This document shows positions 44,196 through 52,604 of a DNA stretch of 64,000 nt, piece after piece (position 1 is the stretch's first letter; each line of letters begins with the position of its first letter). The stretch is from CAZCAC01 sp964496575 (lineage in GTDB: Bacteria > Planctomycetota > UBA1135 > GCA-002686595). The stretch lies in contig CAZCAC010000025.1 in the NCBI GenBank assembly GCA_964496575.1, positions 18,777 to 82,776 of the forward strand, written 5' to 3'. The notes below the pieces were generated by a model that saw only the letters and a list, made by a program, of their open reading frames with translations, was not told the DNA's origin and searched no databases. Made by a program: the position numbers and the translations under genes.

Positions 44196-44550
44196 GGGGT
44201 CAAGGTACGGCTTCGGCGAACGGCGGCCAAGGGCTCGGCAATCGAATCGGCGCGCGACGCGGCTCACCGCTCGCCCAGCCGCACCGTGCCCCCTGTAGCG
44301 ACCACGGAGGCGTCCGCCGAAACGCGGGGCGGAGAATGGTCAGTTTCCCCTCGTTCACCGGCGCTTTCACGGCCCGGATCGTTCCTTCTCGTTTTGTCGT
44401 TGTCCGATCGGGGCGAGCCGGGTATCAGGGATGGGGAGAGATGTTCAGATGCGCCGCGTAGCAACAGCGAATGAAGGGAGCACCGGCTTCCTCCATCTGC
44501 GGCTGTGCGTTCACCAGTTCCCTGTCACCGTCCGCACCCCAAACGCTTTC
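44196..44550. promoter_or_regulatory. Divergent gap containing a duplicated leader (44421-44486)
   Basis: No independent gene is supported. The segment 44421-44486 matches the minus-strand 5' region of the gene at 45458-46339 (positions 46365-46302). The match runs from GGTATCA through CAGATGCGCCGCGTAGCAAC to CACCGG with few mismatches. In the other gene this segment carries the ribosome site and start codon. Here it lies in frame but 100 bp before the better signal-peptide start. The rest of the gap shows nothing I can name. Confidence 0.5.
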
Positions 44551-45498
44551 ATGGCCATTCTCAAGCTCCGCAGTGCCCTGTTCTCGCTGCTCGCCCTCGT
44601 CCCCACTGCCCAGGCGCAAATGATGGGCGCGACGATGGAAGCGGAGTGGGATTACCCGGATTTCGGCACCGTCCTCGAGCTCCACTCAGTGGTCGTGACC
44701 ACGGAGGTCGAGTTGCCGAGTACGACCATCTTGAGTGACGACAACTACGATATCGATATGGGGGATGACTGGATCGAGTTCCGATTCAATCAGCCTACGT
44801 ATTGCTACCACAAGCCCTTCAATGGCTGGCTCTTCCGCGACGCGGTGGACAACTTACCGCCCATCACGAACTACAGCCTGGACTCCTTCAGTGCTGGAAT
44901 CACGAACACAGCGGCGATCGTGACGGGGTTCAACGAAAACGAGTTCTGGGCGAACTTTGCGGGCGTGAGCGCAGCCGGGGCGGGCGACTGGATTCGGCTG
45001 AAGCTCGAGACGCAGAGAGTCGGAACTCCGTACTGCCTCGGCGACGGCACTGGCGCCCTCTGCCCCTGCAGCAACGACAATGACGGTTCACTGCCCGAGG
45101 CCGGCTGCGCGAACGGGCAGCACGCGTCCGGCGCGCGGCTCATGGGAAGTGGCACGGCCAGCCTTGCCGCGGATACTCTGGTCCTGCACGGTCGGAACAC
45201 CGAGAACAACCAGTTCGGCCTGTTCTTCCAGGCGGACAACGATCTCTCTCCGGGCATCGTCTGGGGCGACGGGTTGCGCTGCGCCGGGGGCGCCCTGAGG
45301 CACCTTGGCACTGTCATGTCCGACGGCACCGGCTATTCCGACACCAGCGGCTACGGTTACACGATCTCGGCCAGGGCCGGGAACATCAATGGGGGGGACA
45401 CGAAGTACTACCAGCTCTGGTATCGCAATCCGCTGGGCTCGCCTTGCGTCAGCGACTTCAACGCCACCAACGGGCTAGCCGTGGTCTGGAGTCCTTGA
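44551..45498 (+). CDS. Secreted protein with planctomycetal C-terminal domain
   Basis: A 315-aa exported protein; the signal peptide is MAILKLRSALFSLLAL ending TAQAQ. Residues 24-160 are a unique beta-rich domain without a recognised family. Residues 162-315 are the shared Cys-containing domain (LCPCSNDNDGS, WGDGLRCAGG, YYQLWYRN, PCVSDFNATNG). The ATG at 44551 is preferred because it directly precedes the signal peptide. An in-frame upstream ATG at 44449 lies in a duplicated leader. Its last 41 bases overlap the convergent gene. A cell-surface role is inferred from export and the shared domain. Confidence 0.72.
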   Translation: MAILKLRSALFSLLALVPTAQAQMMGATMEAEWDYPDFGTVLELHSVVVTTEVELPSTTILSDDNYDIDMGDDWIEFRFNQPTYCYHKPFNGWLFRDAVDNLPPITNYSLDSFSAGITNTAAIVTGFNENEFWANFAGVSAAGAGDWIRLKLETQRVGTPYCLGDGTGALCPCSNDNDGSLPEAGCANGQHASGARLMGSGTASLAADTLVLHGRNTENNQFGLFFQADNDLSPGIVWGDGLRCAGGALRHLGTVMSDGTGYSDTSGYGYTISARAGNINGGDTKYYQLWYRNPLGSPCVSDFNATNGLAVVWSP

Positions 45499-46339
45499 TA
45501 CGGTGGCGATACGGAGTCGGACACTCTGCCGCACATTCCCGGCAAGGGAGTGTGTGATCTACCCCGGTGAAGCACTGTCCGCGGTCGTAGGCATAGCGCG
45601 TGGTTCCCGATTCGCTCCACTCGTTGCTCCGGTGGTTCCAGACGCCCCACGAACCTCCGAACAGCCTGTACGTGGCGTACAGGACCTGCTCTCCTCGGCA
45701 GTAGGCGAGCGACCTCCGATCACTGCCTTCGGGAGCCTCTTCGCTCGAGATGAACCTCCAGTCACCCGACCGCCGCAGCAAGAGCCCCTTCGCGGCGTCC
45801 TGGGAGGAAAGACCGCCGATGAAGAAGAGCAGGTCGCCCTCGACCTCGACGACGGCGTCGAGGGAGCTCCAGTCCTTCGGGCGCGCCCCACCGGGGACGA
45901 AGCGCGGGATCCGGGCGCGGACGCTCCACTCCCTCTTCTCCGGAGCGTACTCGTCGACGCGGAGCTCCCCGAAGCGGTCGTCGGCGAAGCAAGCGGCGAC
46001 GACGTGGCCGTTCGAGAGCGCCAGGAGCTTCGCGTCCACCGCGCTCTCGGTGCCAGGGCCGTCCGGCAGCTGTGACCACAGCTCGGACTCGACGTCGAAG
46101 GCGACGCCGATACGCCCGTTCCAGAGGAATACCGAGCCACTCGCGAAGGCCGCCGACGGGGCGGGCTTCAAGAGCTGCTGCAGCACGTTCTCCGCGGCAG
46201 CGGGTTCCGCCGGTCCCTCCGGCGAGTTCTGCGCGAGGACGCGATCACCGACCCCGCACACCGCAACCAGTGCAGCGAGCGCGAACCGAGCTCGGAATCG
46301 TCCGGTGCCTCCTTCATTGGCCGTTGCTACGCGGCGCAT
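45458..46339 (-). CDS. Secreted hypothetical protein, kelch-like
   Basis: A 293-aa protein beginning MRRVATANEGGTG, with signal peptide ALAALVAVCGVGDRVLAQ. The rest has kelch/propeller-like strands such as LFFIGGLSSQDAAKG and RLFGGSWGVWNHRSNEW, with no catalytic motif. The last 30 residues are Cys- and Arg-rich (CRECAAECPTPYRH) and overlap the 3' end of the convergent gene, so the C-terminus may be altered or frameshifted. The start ATG has GGGGAGA 8 nt upstream. Its 5' region duplicates one in front of the neighbouring secreted protein. Confidence 0.55.
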   Translation of the reverse strand: MRRVATANEGGTGRFRARFALAALVAVCGVGDRVLAQNSPEGPAEPAAAENVLQQLLKPAPSAAFASGSVFLWNGRIGVAFDVESELWSQLPDGPGTESAVDAKLLALSNGHVVAACFADDRFGELRVDEYAPEKREWSVRARIPRFVPGGARPKDWSSLDAVVEVEGDLLFFIGGLSSQDAAKGLLLRRSGDWRFISSEEAPEGSDRRSLAYCRGEQVLYATYRLFGGSWGVWNHRSNEWSESGTTRYAYDRGQCFTGVDHTLPCRECAAECPTPYRHRIKDSRPRLARWWR

Positions 46340-46512
46340 CTGATCGTCTCCCCGAGCCCGTGATACGTCCAGCACGAAAATGACCCCACTCACGCGCACC
46401 TGTCGACACGCGCGAGCGGGGTACCCCCTCACTCAGTCACAGGCTCTCCTGGTCCGGGAACGAATGACGGGCTCGCTGGTTCATGGAATCGCTCCGGCTC
46501 ATGCCGTGAGCG

Positions 46513-48138
46513 TCACGGACAGAAGGTGATGCGCAAGGCGTCGGAGAGGTTGCTCCCCGCCGGCCCCCCGCTCGGGTCGCGGAACCAGGTCTGGAAGAAC
46601 CACGTCTCCCCGGCGGAGATCTGCCCCGACGGCTGAGGGGGAGCGGTGACGTCGAGCGACCAGCTCGGCAGGCCGCCCGGTCCCGTCTGGACGACACCGA
46701 GGCGGTAGAGCGGTCCCTTGACGCAGCGGAACCCGTCTCCCAGCGGCGCGTACGCTTCACCAGGCCCGTAGAAGAACATCGCGAACTGATTCTGCGGACA
46801 GGCCTCGGCGAAGATCCGAAGGTCGTTGTTCGCGATCGAGGTCGTGTTCTGCCAGCCCATCGTCGCCGACTGCCCGGTGGAGTTGGGTGCCGCCGTGCAG
46901 TAGTTGTAGACGGCGTTCTCCGGGCAGCCGAGGGTCATGAGCACCGCACCGCCTTCCTCGATGGGGCCACCGATGGTCGCCGCTCCCCCGCCGACCAGGG
47001 CCTCCGGCCAGCCGTCGCCGTTCACGTCGGCGACACCGGCCGCGCTGGCGCCGAGCAGCTCGAGAGGTGAGTCGGTGTACTGGTAGATCTGCTCGTTCCG
47101 GTCGACCGAGTAGACGTAGGCGTAGCCGGCACCCGGACCGCCGAGAGGATCTCCGATCAGGAGGTCGTCGAGGCCATCGGCGTCCACGTCGCCGGCGTTC
47201 GCCACGGAGGCTCCGAACTCGCCCCATTCATTGGGAGTGATCGTGGCGAGCAGGGCGCCGGAGGCTCCGGAGTAGACGTTCACGAAGCCGTCCCCTCCGC
47301 CGAAGGAGGCGTCGGTGGGATCGCCGATCGCGTACTCACCGACTCCATCGCCGTCCTGGTCACCGAGTGCCGCCACCGCCCAGCCGAACTGGGAGTTGAA
47401 GTGCGAGGCGCCCGTGGGAATGGAGCGGATCGTGGAGCCGTCGGCGCCGCCGAGGATGATCGCCTCCTGGGCCCAGTCTCCGAAGTAGGCCCATTCCCCG
47501 ACGAGGATATCGCCATGCCCGTCCGCATCGATGTCACCAACGCCGGCGAGTGACCAGCCGTAGTCCTGGTCCACGGCTCGCCGCCAGATCTGCGCTCCGG
47601 TATCCCCCGAGTAGGTGATCACCGATGTGCCCGTGGCGCTGGCGACCACGTCGAGACCACCGTCACCGTCGACGTCCCCCGCCGCCGCCACGCACCTTCC
47701 GAAGTTGGCATCGCCCGCCTCGTGCACCTCCCAGAGGAGCGTCGCGGTGGCTCCCGAGTAGACGTAGAGCTTCTGCTCCCCATCAGCCGTGATGGCCAGC
47801 TCGTCGTGTCCGTCCGCGTCGAGATCGCCCACGTTGGCGAGCGAACGTCCCAGGCGCGATCCGGCACTCGCTCCACTCAAGGTGAACTGCACGGAGTGAT
47901 CGGACCCCGAGAAGACGGTCACCTGACCGGACGACGTCCCGAGGCCGTCCTTGTAGGGCGCGCCGACGACCCACTCCAGGTATCCATCGCCGTCGAGATC
48001 GTCCCAGATAGCCACGGACATCCCCGCTCCCGCCTCCGGCTCCGTTTCGACGTAGGTGTGGAGGATGGTCTGCCCGGTGGCCGCGGTAGACGAACAGGTG
48101 ACCATGGCGAGAGAAAGCAGCGTGCGGCTCGGAAACAT
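46513..48138 (-). CDS. Secreted FG-GAP-repeat protein with planctomycetal C-terminal domain (variant)
   Basis: A 541-aa exported protein with signal peptide SLAMVTCSSTAATGQ. Seven calcium-type FG-GAP repeats contain DLDGDG, DLDADGHDEL, DVDGDGGLDV and DQDGDGVGEY cores, probably one propeller. The C-terminal domain (about 405-541) is a distinct branch of the shared domain, with NYCTAAPNSTGQSA, FFYGPGEAY, GDGFRCVKG, FFQTWFRDPSGGP and NLSDALRITFCP. The start ATG at 48138 follows AGGAGAAGAGG, a strong ribosome site. Its role is unknown, probably surface-associated. Confidence 0.82.
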   Translation of the reverse strand: MFPSRTLLSLAMVTCSSTAATGQTILHTYVETEPEAGAGMSVAIWDDLDGDGYLEWVVGAPYKDGLGTSSGQVTVFSGSDHSVQFTLSGASAGSRLGRSLANVGDLDADGHDELAITADGEQKLYVYSGATATLLWEVHEAGDANFGRCVAAAGDVDGDGGLDVVASATGTSVITYSGDTGAQIWRRAVDQDYGWSLAGVGDIDADGHGDILVGEWAYFGDWAQEAIILGGADGSTIRSIPTGASHFNSQFGWAVAALGDQDGDGVGEYAIGDPTDASFGGGDGFVNVYSGASGALLATITPNEWGEFGASVANAGDVDADGLDDLLIGDPLGGPGAGYAYVYSVDRNEQIYQYTDSPLELLGASAAGVADVNGDGWPEALVGGGAATIGGPIEEGGAVLMTLGCPENAVYNYCTAAPNSTGQSATMGWQNTTSIANNDLRIFAEACPQNQFAMFFYGPGEAYAPLGDGFRCVKGPLYRLGVVQTGPGGLPSWSLDVTAPPQPSGQISAGETWFFQTWFRDPSGGPAGSNLSDALRITFCP

Positions 48139-48760
48139 GTCCTCTTCTCCTTGCTCCAGTTGTGCTTGGAAGTCCCTGCGGCTCGGATCCCAGCTGACGT
48201 TCGATTAGAAACGGAAGCCAGGGTTCCAGCAAGGGAGATGGAACCCCGTCGACTTTCATGATGCGGACCGCCGGTTTTCCTGCTGGAGCTCCGCAGGGGC
48301 GACAGCGCACGCCCGGTTCGAGTCTTGCCGAGCTCCGCATTTCGGACTCCGCGCTCCGAAGAGTGGACCAGAGTCGTCACATCACGCCCTCTCCAGCGAC
48401 CGGGGTAGCCGTTCTCTTCGGGTCTCCGCTCATCGATCAGGAATTGCATCGACGAGTCCATCTCGAGCGCGCCTGGCCGGATGGTGACCAGCAGACTTCT
48501 TTGCAGGTCAAAGGACATGCTCTCGGGTCCGCCGTGGACGGCGAGCGTCGGAGTGGCCCGGGCGCATCTGACCGCACGGCGTGCGGATGCGCTCGTGGAC
48601 CGGGCGTGGGTGGTCGGAGGAGCAGATACCACGCCCGCGGTCATGCGTCAGCCACGCTTGGTCCGCGGCAACGTCCCGAGCGCGGCACGGAACTTGATTG
48701 CAGGCCGTCCAGGTCCACGGGCCGTGGCCCCGACCCTTTCCACCTCCACCATCCTCGGGA
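48139..48760. other. 622-bp non-coding gap
   Basis: No convincing gene. Open frames exist on both strands, but their translations are Arg/Ser/Pro-rich and lack any domain. It separates the divergent FG-GAP gene and HAF-repeat gene and should hold both promoters. I could not place them. Confidence 0.4.
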
Positions 48761-50146
48761 ATGCACCGACTGCTATCTGTTCTGTCGTTCGTCCTTGCGG
48801 GCACAGTCTGCGCCCAGCGCGCGCCCGTACCGGCCCTCGCAGCGCTTTCATCTTCAGTTCCGGCCTCCGGCGTGGCGCCGCCTCACTACGTGGTGCGAGA
48901 GATCGACCGCTCCCAGTGGGGGCTGGCCATTGCCAACGACATCAACAACCGAGGCGTCATCGTCGGTGAGCTCGACTGGGGCGACACGTTCGGCGTGCGA
49001 CACGCCGTCGCCTGGAGGGGCGGCCGGAGGCTCGACCTCACTCCCGACGACGCCATCGTCCATGGCAGCGCGCGGAGCGTCAACGACCGAGGCGTGATCA
49101 CGGGTTTCTACACGACGGACGGCACCTACTCCAACGGCGGATTCCGGTGGCGCGAGGGCGTTTTCGAGGTCCTCCCGACCTTCGCTCCGGGCTTCCAGCG
49201 GGGATATGGCGTCAGCGAGCGCGGCTTCATCCTCGGACGCGCCATGCACGAGCACTTCCAGACGAGCGCCACGATGTGGGATCCGGATCTGAACGACCAC
49301 GACCTCGGAGCGCTCGGCCAGGGCCTCGGCCTCGCCTACGACGCCAATGGGTGGGACTTCATCGTCGGCGCGAGCGAGGTGACCCCCCTGCAGACCGACG
49401 CGTTCCTCTGGGAGCACGGCGTGATGCACGACTTCGGCGCACTCCCCGGCACCCACTTCGCGCGCGCGTACGCCATCAACAACTACAACGAGGTCGTGGG
49501 CTACTCGGGATCCCCCCTCGACGACCACGGCTTTTTCTGGTCGCGGAGGACCGGGATGATCGATCTGGGAAACCTCGGATTCGCCTACGGGGCATCCGCC
49601 AATGACATCAACGACGCCGGCGTCATCGTCGGGTACGCCTACGGAGCCAGCGGAACCGTCGGAGCGGTCTGGCACGACTTCGTGCTGTTCGACCTGAACA
49701 CGCTCCTGGTCAATGGCGAGGGTTGGGAGCTCTGGGATGCCAACGGGATCAACGAGCTCGGCCAGATCGTCGGAGCGGGCCGGCGTGACGGGACACACGT
49801 GGCCTACCTCGCCACCCCGGTGGACACTCCGATGACTACAGTCATCGGTCCGACGCCGGGGCGAGCCGGTGCCTTGAACGAGATCGAGGTCATCGAGTGC
49901 TCACCGGGCGCCGAGGTCCGCGTGCTGTACGGAACGGGATCCGGCAGGAGCTCGATCGACGGTTGCACGGGGGCCGCAGTGGACATCGCCGAGCCGCGCG
50001 AAGTCGTGGTCTACGCCGACGGCGCCGGTCGTGCCACAGCCCACCTGTACGTCCCCGAGAGCCACAGCGGGCAGAGGCTCTTCTTCCAGGCGGTGGATCT
50101 CTCCACCTGCGACGTGACCAACCTCATCGTTCGCACGATGGACTGA
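48761..50146 (+). CDS. Secreted HAF-repeat protein
   Basis: A 461-aa exported protein; signal peptide LLSVLSFVLAGTVCAQ. It contains six or seven HAF-type repeats with the pattern A-x-DINN-x-G-x-IVGE ... FLW-x2-G-x-M-x-DLG, for example ANDINNRGVIVGE, AYAINNYNEVVGYSG and ANDINDAGVIVGYA. These repeats form a beta-propeller-like fold of unknown use. A C-terminal domain (about 355-461) with two Cys follows (CSPGAEVRVLYGTGSG, DGCTGAAVDI). The start ATG at 48761 gives a normal signal peptide. The gene is followed directly by a strong inverted repeat. Confidence 0.75.
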   Translation: MHRLLSVLSFVLAGTVCAQRAPVPALAALSSSVPASGVAPPHYVVREIDRSQWGLAIANDINNRGVIVGELDWGDTFGVRHAVAWRGGRRLDLTPDDAIVHGSARSVNDRGVITGFYTTDGTYSNGGFRWREGVFEVLPTFAPGFQRGYGVSERGFILGRAMHEHFQTSATMWDPDLNDHDLGALGQGLGLAYDANGWDFIVGASEVTPLQTDAFLWEHGVMHDFGALPGTHFARAYAINNYNEVVGYSGSPLDDHGFFWSRRTGMIDLGNLGFAYGASANDINDAGVIVGYAYGASGTVGAVWHDFVLFDLNTLLVNGEGWELWDANGINELGQIVGAGRRDGTHVAYLATPVDTPMTTVIGPTPGRAGALNEIEVIECSPGAEVRVLYGTGSGRSSIDGCTGAAVDIAEPREVVVYADGAGRATAHLYVPESHSGQRLFFQAVDLSTCDVTNLIVRTMD

Positions 50147-50182
50147 TCGCGCCGGAGGGACCTTCCGCGGAATACGGAACCG

Positions 50183-50287
50183 CGGAATACGGAACCAGGT
50201 TTCCTCTCACGCACCTGCGCGCTTCGTCGGCCACGGAGAGGCGCGCAAGTGCGTGAGAGGAAACCTGGCTCCGTGTCTTCCGTATTC
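50183..50287. repeat. Long inverted repeat between the HAF gene and the sigma factor gene
   Basis: The left arm (about 50183-50222) carries GGAACCAGGTTTCCTCTCAC and the right arm (50241-50287) its complement. Each arm also contains ACGCAC/GTGCGT, GCGCGC and GAATACGGAA. The arms are about 40 bp with a few mismatches and an 18-nt loop, and the word GGAATACGGAACC is also tandemly repeated just before. It could terminate the HAF transcript. The remaining gap to 50429 shows nothing else. Confidence 0.75.
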
Positions 50288-50429
50288 TCTCCAAATCCAC
50301 CGATTGATCGGAAACCGCGGGGAATCTCCAGACGCTAACGGACAGCTCGGCATTCCCCTCACGACCGGGCGACCCAGGGGCGCCTCTCGGAATACTCCGG
50401 GACCCGGCGCGAGACGTGGTGAAAGATCG

Positions 50430-50954
50430 ATGATGTCAGTGAATGAAGTGGAGCGTCCGGGCGACGATCGCGAGCTCTACGAGCTACTGCGAGGCCTGGC
50501 GGGGCACCTGATGGCCCGGCAACGAGCCGGACACACCCTGCAGCCGACCGCGCTGATCCATGAGGCCTGGATCAAGGTCGGTCGAAATCCCGAGCGCTGG
50601 CACGACGAGCGGCACTTCCTGCGCGCCGCGGCGAGGGCGATGCGCCAGATCCTCGTCGATCACGCCCGCAGCCGCGCGGCCGGCAAGCGAAAGCTGAACG
50701 GCAATCGCGTGCCGCTGCACGAGGTGATCTGCGACCCCCAGGCCCACCCCGCCGAGGTCCTCTCCCTGAACGAGGCCGTGGACGATCTCTCCTGCCTCGA
50801 CGCCGAGCTCGGTCGCATCGTCGAGCTGCGCTACTTCGCCGGCATGACGCTCGTGGAGACGGCGCGGGTCCTCAACATCTCCCGCCAGCGAGTCGAGCGC
50901 CGATGGCGGGCCGCTCGCGCCTGGCTGGCGGAAAGACTGTCCCCGGCGGAATGA
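50430..50954 (+). CDS. ECF-type RNA polymerase sigma factor (planctomycete/acidobacterial subfamily)
   Basis: A 174-aa sigma-70 family protein of the ECF-like group common in planctomycetes and acidobacteria. Region 2 has LQPTALIHEAWIKV and FLRAAARAMRQILVDHARSR. Region 4 has ELRYFAGMTLVETARVLNIS and RQRVERRWRAARAWL, the DNA-binding helices. It would direct polymerase to a specific promoter set. The start is the ATG at 50430 (or 50433). Its stop overlaps the ATG of a Ser/Thr kinase gene (ATGA), so the kinase is the likely regulatory partner instead of an anti-sigma factor. Confidence 0.88.
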   Translation: MMSVNEVERPGDDRELYELLRGLAGHLMARQRAGHTLQPTALIHEAWIKVGRNPERWHDERHFLRAAARAMRQILVDHARSRAAGKRKLNGNRVPLHEVICDPQAHPAEVLSLNEAVDDLSCLDAELGRIVELRYFAGMTLVETARVLNISRQRVERRWRAARAWLAERLSPAE

Positions 50955-52345
50955 CCCCGCTCGACGAACAGCATGAGCGGGTGCAGCGGCACGCCCTCGA
51001 GCTCTTCGAGGAGATCGTCGTCCTCCCCGCGGAGGAGCGTCGAGAGCGGCTCGCCGAGCTCCGCGCGATGGACGAGGAGCTCCACCGCGCCGTCTCTCGC
51101 TTCCTGACGCGTGACCGCGAAGCCGCCCGACACATCACCCCACCCTCACCCGGAGACCTGATCGTCGCGCTGGAAGGCGACTCGCTGCTGGGCTCCCCGA
51201 GCCGACTCGGTCCCTTCACCCTGCAGCGCGTCATCAGCGTCGGTGGCATGGGCGTGGTCTGGCTGGCGCGTCAGGATCAGCCCGAGCGCGAGGTCGCGAT
51301 CAAGCTGATGCGGCGGGGTTTCGACTCGGAGAACGCACTGCGACGCTTCCGCTACGAGTCGGAGATCCTCGGCAGGCTGAATCACGACGGGATCGCACGG
51401 ATCTTCGAGGCCGGCATCCACGTCGGATCGCCCGATCGGGCGAGCACCGAAGGCACGCCGTGGTTCGCGATGGAGTACATCGAGGGGGCGTTGCCGCTGA
51501 CCGAGTTCGCGGAGCGTGCGAAGCTCGCGATCGACGCCCGGGTCCGGCTGTTCCTCGAGGCCTGCTCGGCGGTGCATTACGGTCACCAGCGCGGCGTCAT
51601 CCACCGCGACCTGAAGCCGGCCAACCTGCTGGTCGGTCTCGAGGAGAAGCTGAAGGTGATCGACTTCGGCGCCTCGCACCTGCAGGAGGGGCTGGAGGAT
51701 CTCACCGCGCCGATCACCGAGCCGGGGCAGCTGCTCGGGACGCTGCGCTACATGAGCCCCGAGCAGCTCTCCGGCGAGCCGGGGCTGGCGTCGGTGCAGA
51801 GCGACGTGTACGCCCTGGGGGTGGTGCTCTACGAGCTGCTCTGCCGCCGCGCTCCGTTCGAGCTCTCCGGGCACCTGGCGAGCGACATCCTGCGCGTCCT
51901 GCGCGACGAACCTCCCGTCCTGCCGCGCGCCGCGAATCCGAGGCTCTCCGCCGACCTCGAGGCCGTGATCTTGAAGTGCCTGGAGAAGGACCCGGAGCGG
52001 CGCTACGAGACGGTCTCGGAGCTGGGGAGGGACCTCTCGCGATACCTCGCCCGCGAGCCGGTGCTGGCGCGACGGGTGACCACCGTCTTCCATCGCCTGC
52101 GACGGTACCTGTGGCAGCACCGAACGGTGCTCTGCCTCGTCCTGCTGTTTCTTTTCGCCACCTCGACGGGAGCGGGACTCGGCTGGTGCCTCGGCGCACA
52201 GGTCCGGCGCGAGGTGGACGACGCGAGGTGGTCGGCGATGAGGTCGCGCCTCTCGGCGGCGAACGCCGCGCTGGCCGCGGGGGACGTCCCGCTCGCTCGA
52301 CGGGAGCTGCGTGCGCTGCCCGTCGAGCAGGGCGAATCTCGCTGA
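50951..52345 (+). CDS. Ser/Thr protein kinase with one membrane helix, short C-terminus
   Basis: A 464-aa kinase coupled to the ECF sigma gene by a 4-bp overlap. After an 85-residue helical N-terminus the kinase domain shows VGGMGVVW, the lysine of VAIKLM (K118), HRDLKPANL (H218, D220), DFGAS, GTLRYMSPEQ and DVYALGVVLYEL. A membrane helix lies at about 392-415 (VLCLVLLFLFATSTGAGLGW). Only about 50 residues follow, ending RALPVEQGESR. In typical relatives a similar segment continues into long TPR or WD40 sensor repeats, so this copy looks truncated or naturally short. Its targets may include the sigma factor (inference). Confidence 0.87.
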   Translation: MTPLDEQHERVQRHALELFEEIVVLPAEERRERLAELRAMDEELHRAVSRFLTRDREAARHITPPSPGDLIVALEGDSLLGSPSRLGPFTLQRVISVGGMGVVWLARQDQPEREVAIKLMRRGFDSENALRRFRYESEILGRLNHDGIARIFEAGIHVGSPDRASTEGTPWFAMEYIEGALPLTEFAERAKLAIDARVRLFLEACSAVHYGHQRGVIHRDLKPANLLVGLEEKLKVIDFGASHLQEGLEDLTAPITEPGQLLGTLRYMSPEQLSGEPGLASVQSDVYALGVVLYELLCRRAPFELSGHLASDILRVLRDEPPVLPRAANPRLSADLEAVILKCLEKDPERRYETVSELGRDLSRYLAREPVLARRVTTVFHRLRRYLWQHRTVLCLVLLFLFATSTGAGLGWCLGAQVRREVDDARWSAMRSRLSAANAALAAGDVPLARRELRALPVEQGESR

Positions 52346-52462
52346 GGCTCTCGCGAAGCGGGCTTTCCCGGATTCCGACCGAGAAGTCCGCGGCCGGATC
52401 TCGACTGCTCGAAGACGGGCCAGGACGCGAGCTGCGTGAACGGGCCCGGGGATGCCCTGGGA

Positions 52463-52484
52463 CCGGTCGGTCCGAACCGACCGG
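52463..52484. terminator. Perfect 9-bp hairpin after the kinase gene
   Basis: CCGGTCGGT / ACCGACCGG with a 4-nt loop (CCGA), 118 bp after the kinase stop and convergent with the next minus-strand gene. No T-run follows. It may be a stable stop or stabiliser for both transcripts. Confidence 0.35.
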
Positions 52485-52604
52485 AGAGCTGATTTCGGGC
52501 TGGAACGTACAAACGCCCGGGCTCGCTGGTGCGGACCCGGGCTGTGAAGACAATCAGAACTTCCCTTGACCGTTGGGGGCCTTCTCATGGAAGGTCCATC
52601 CAGA

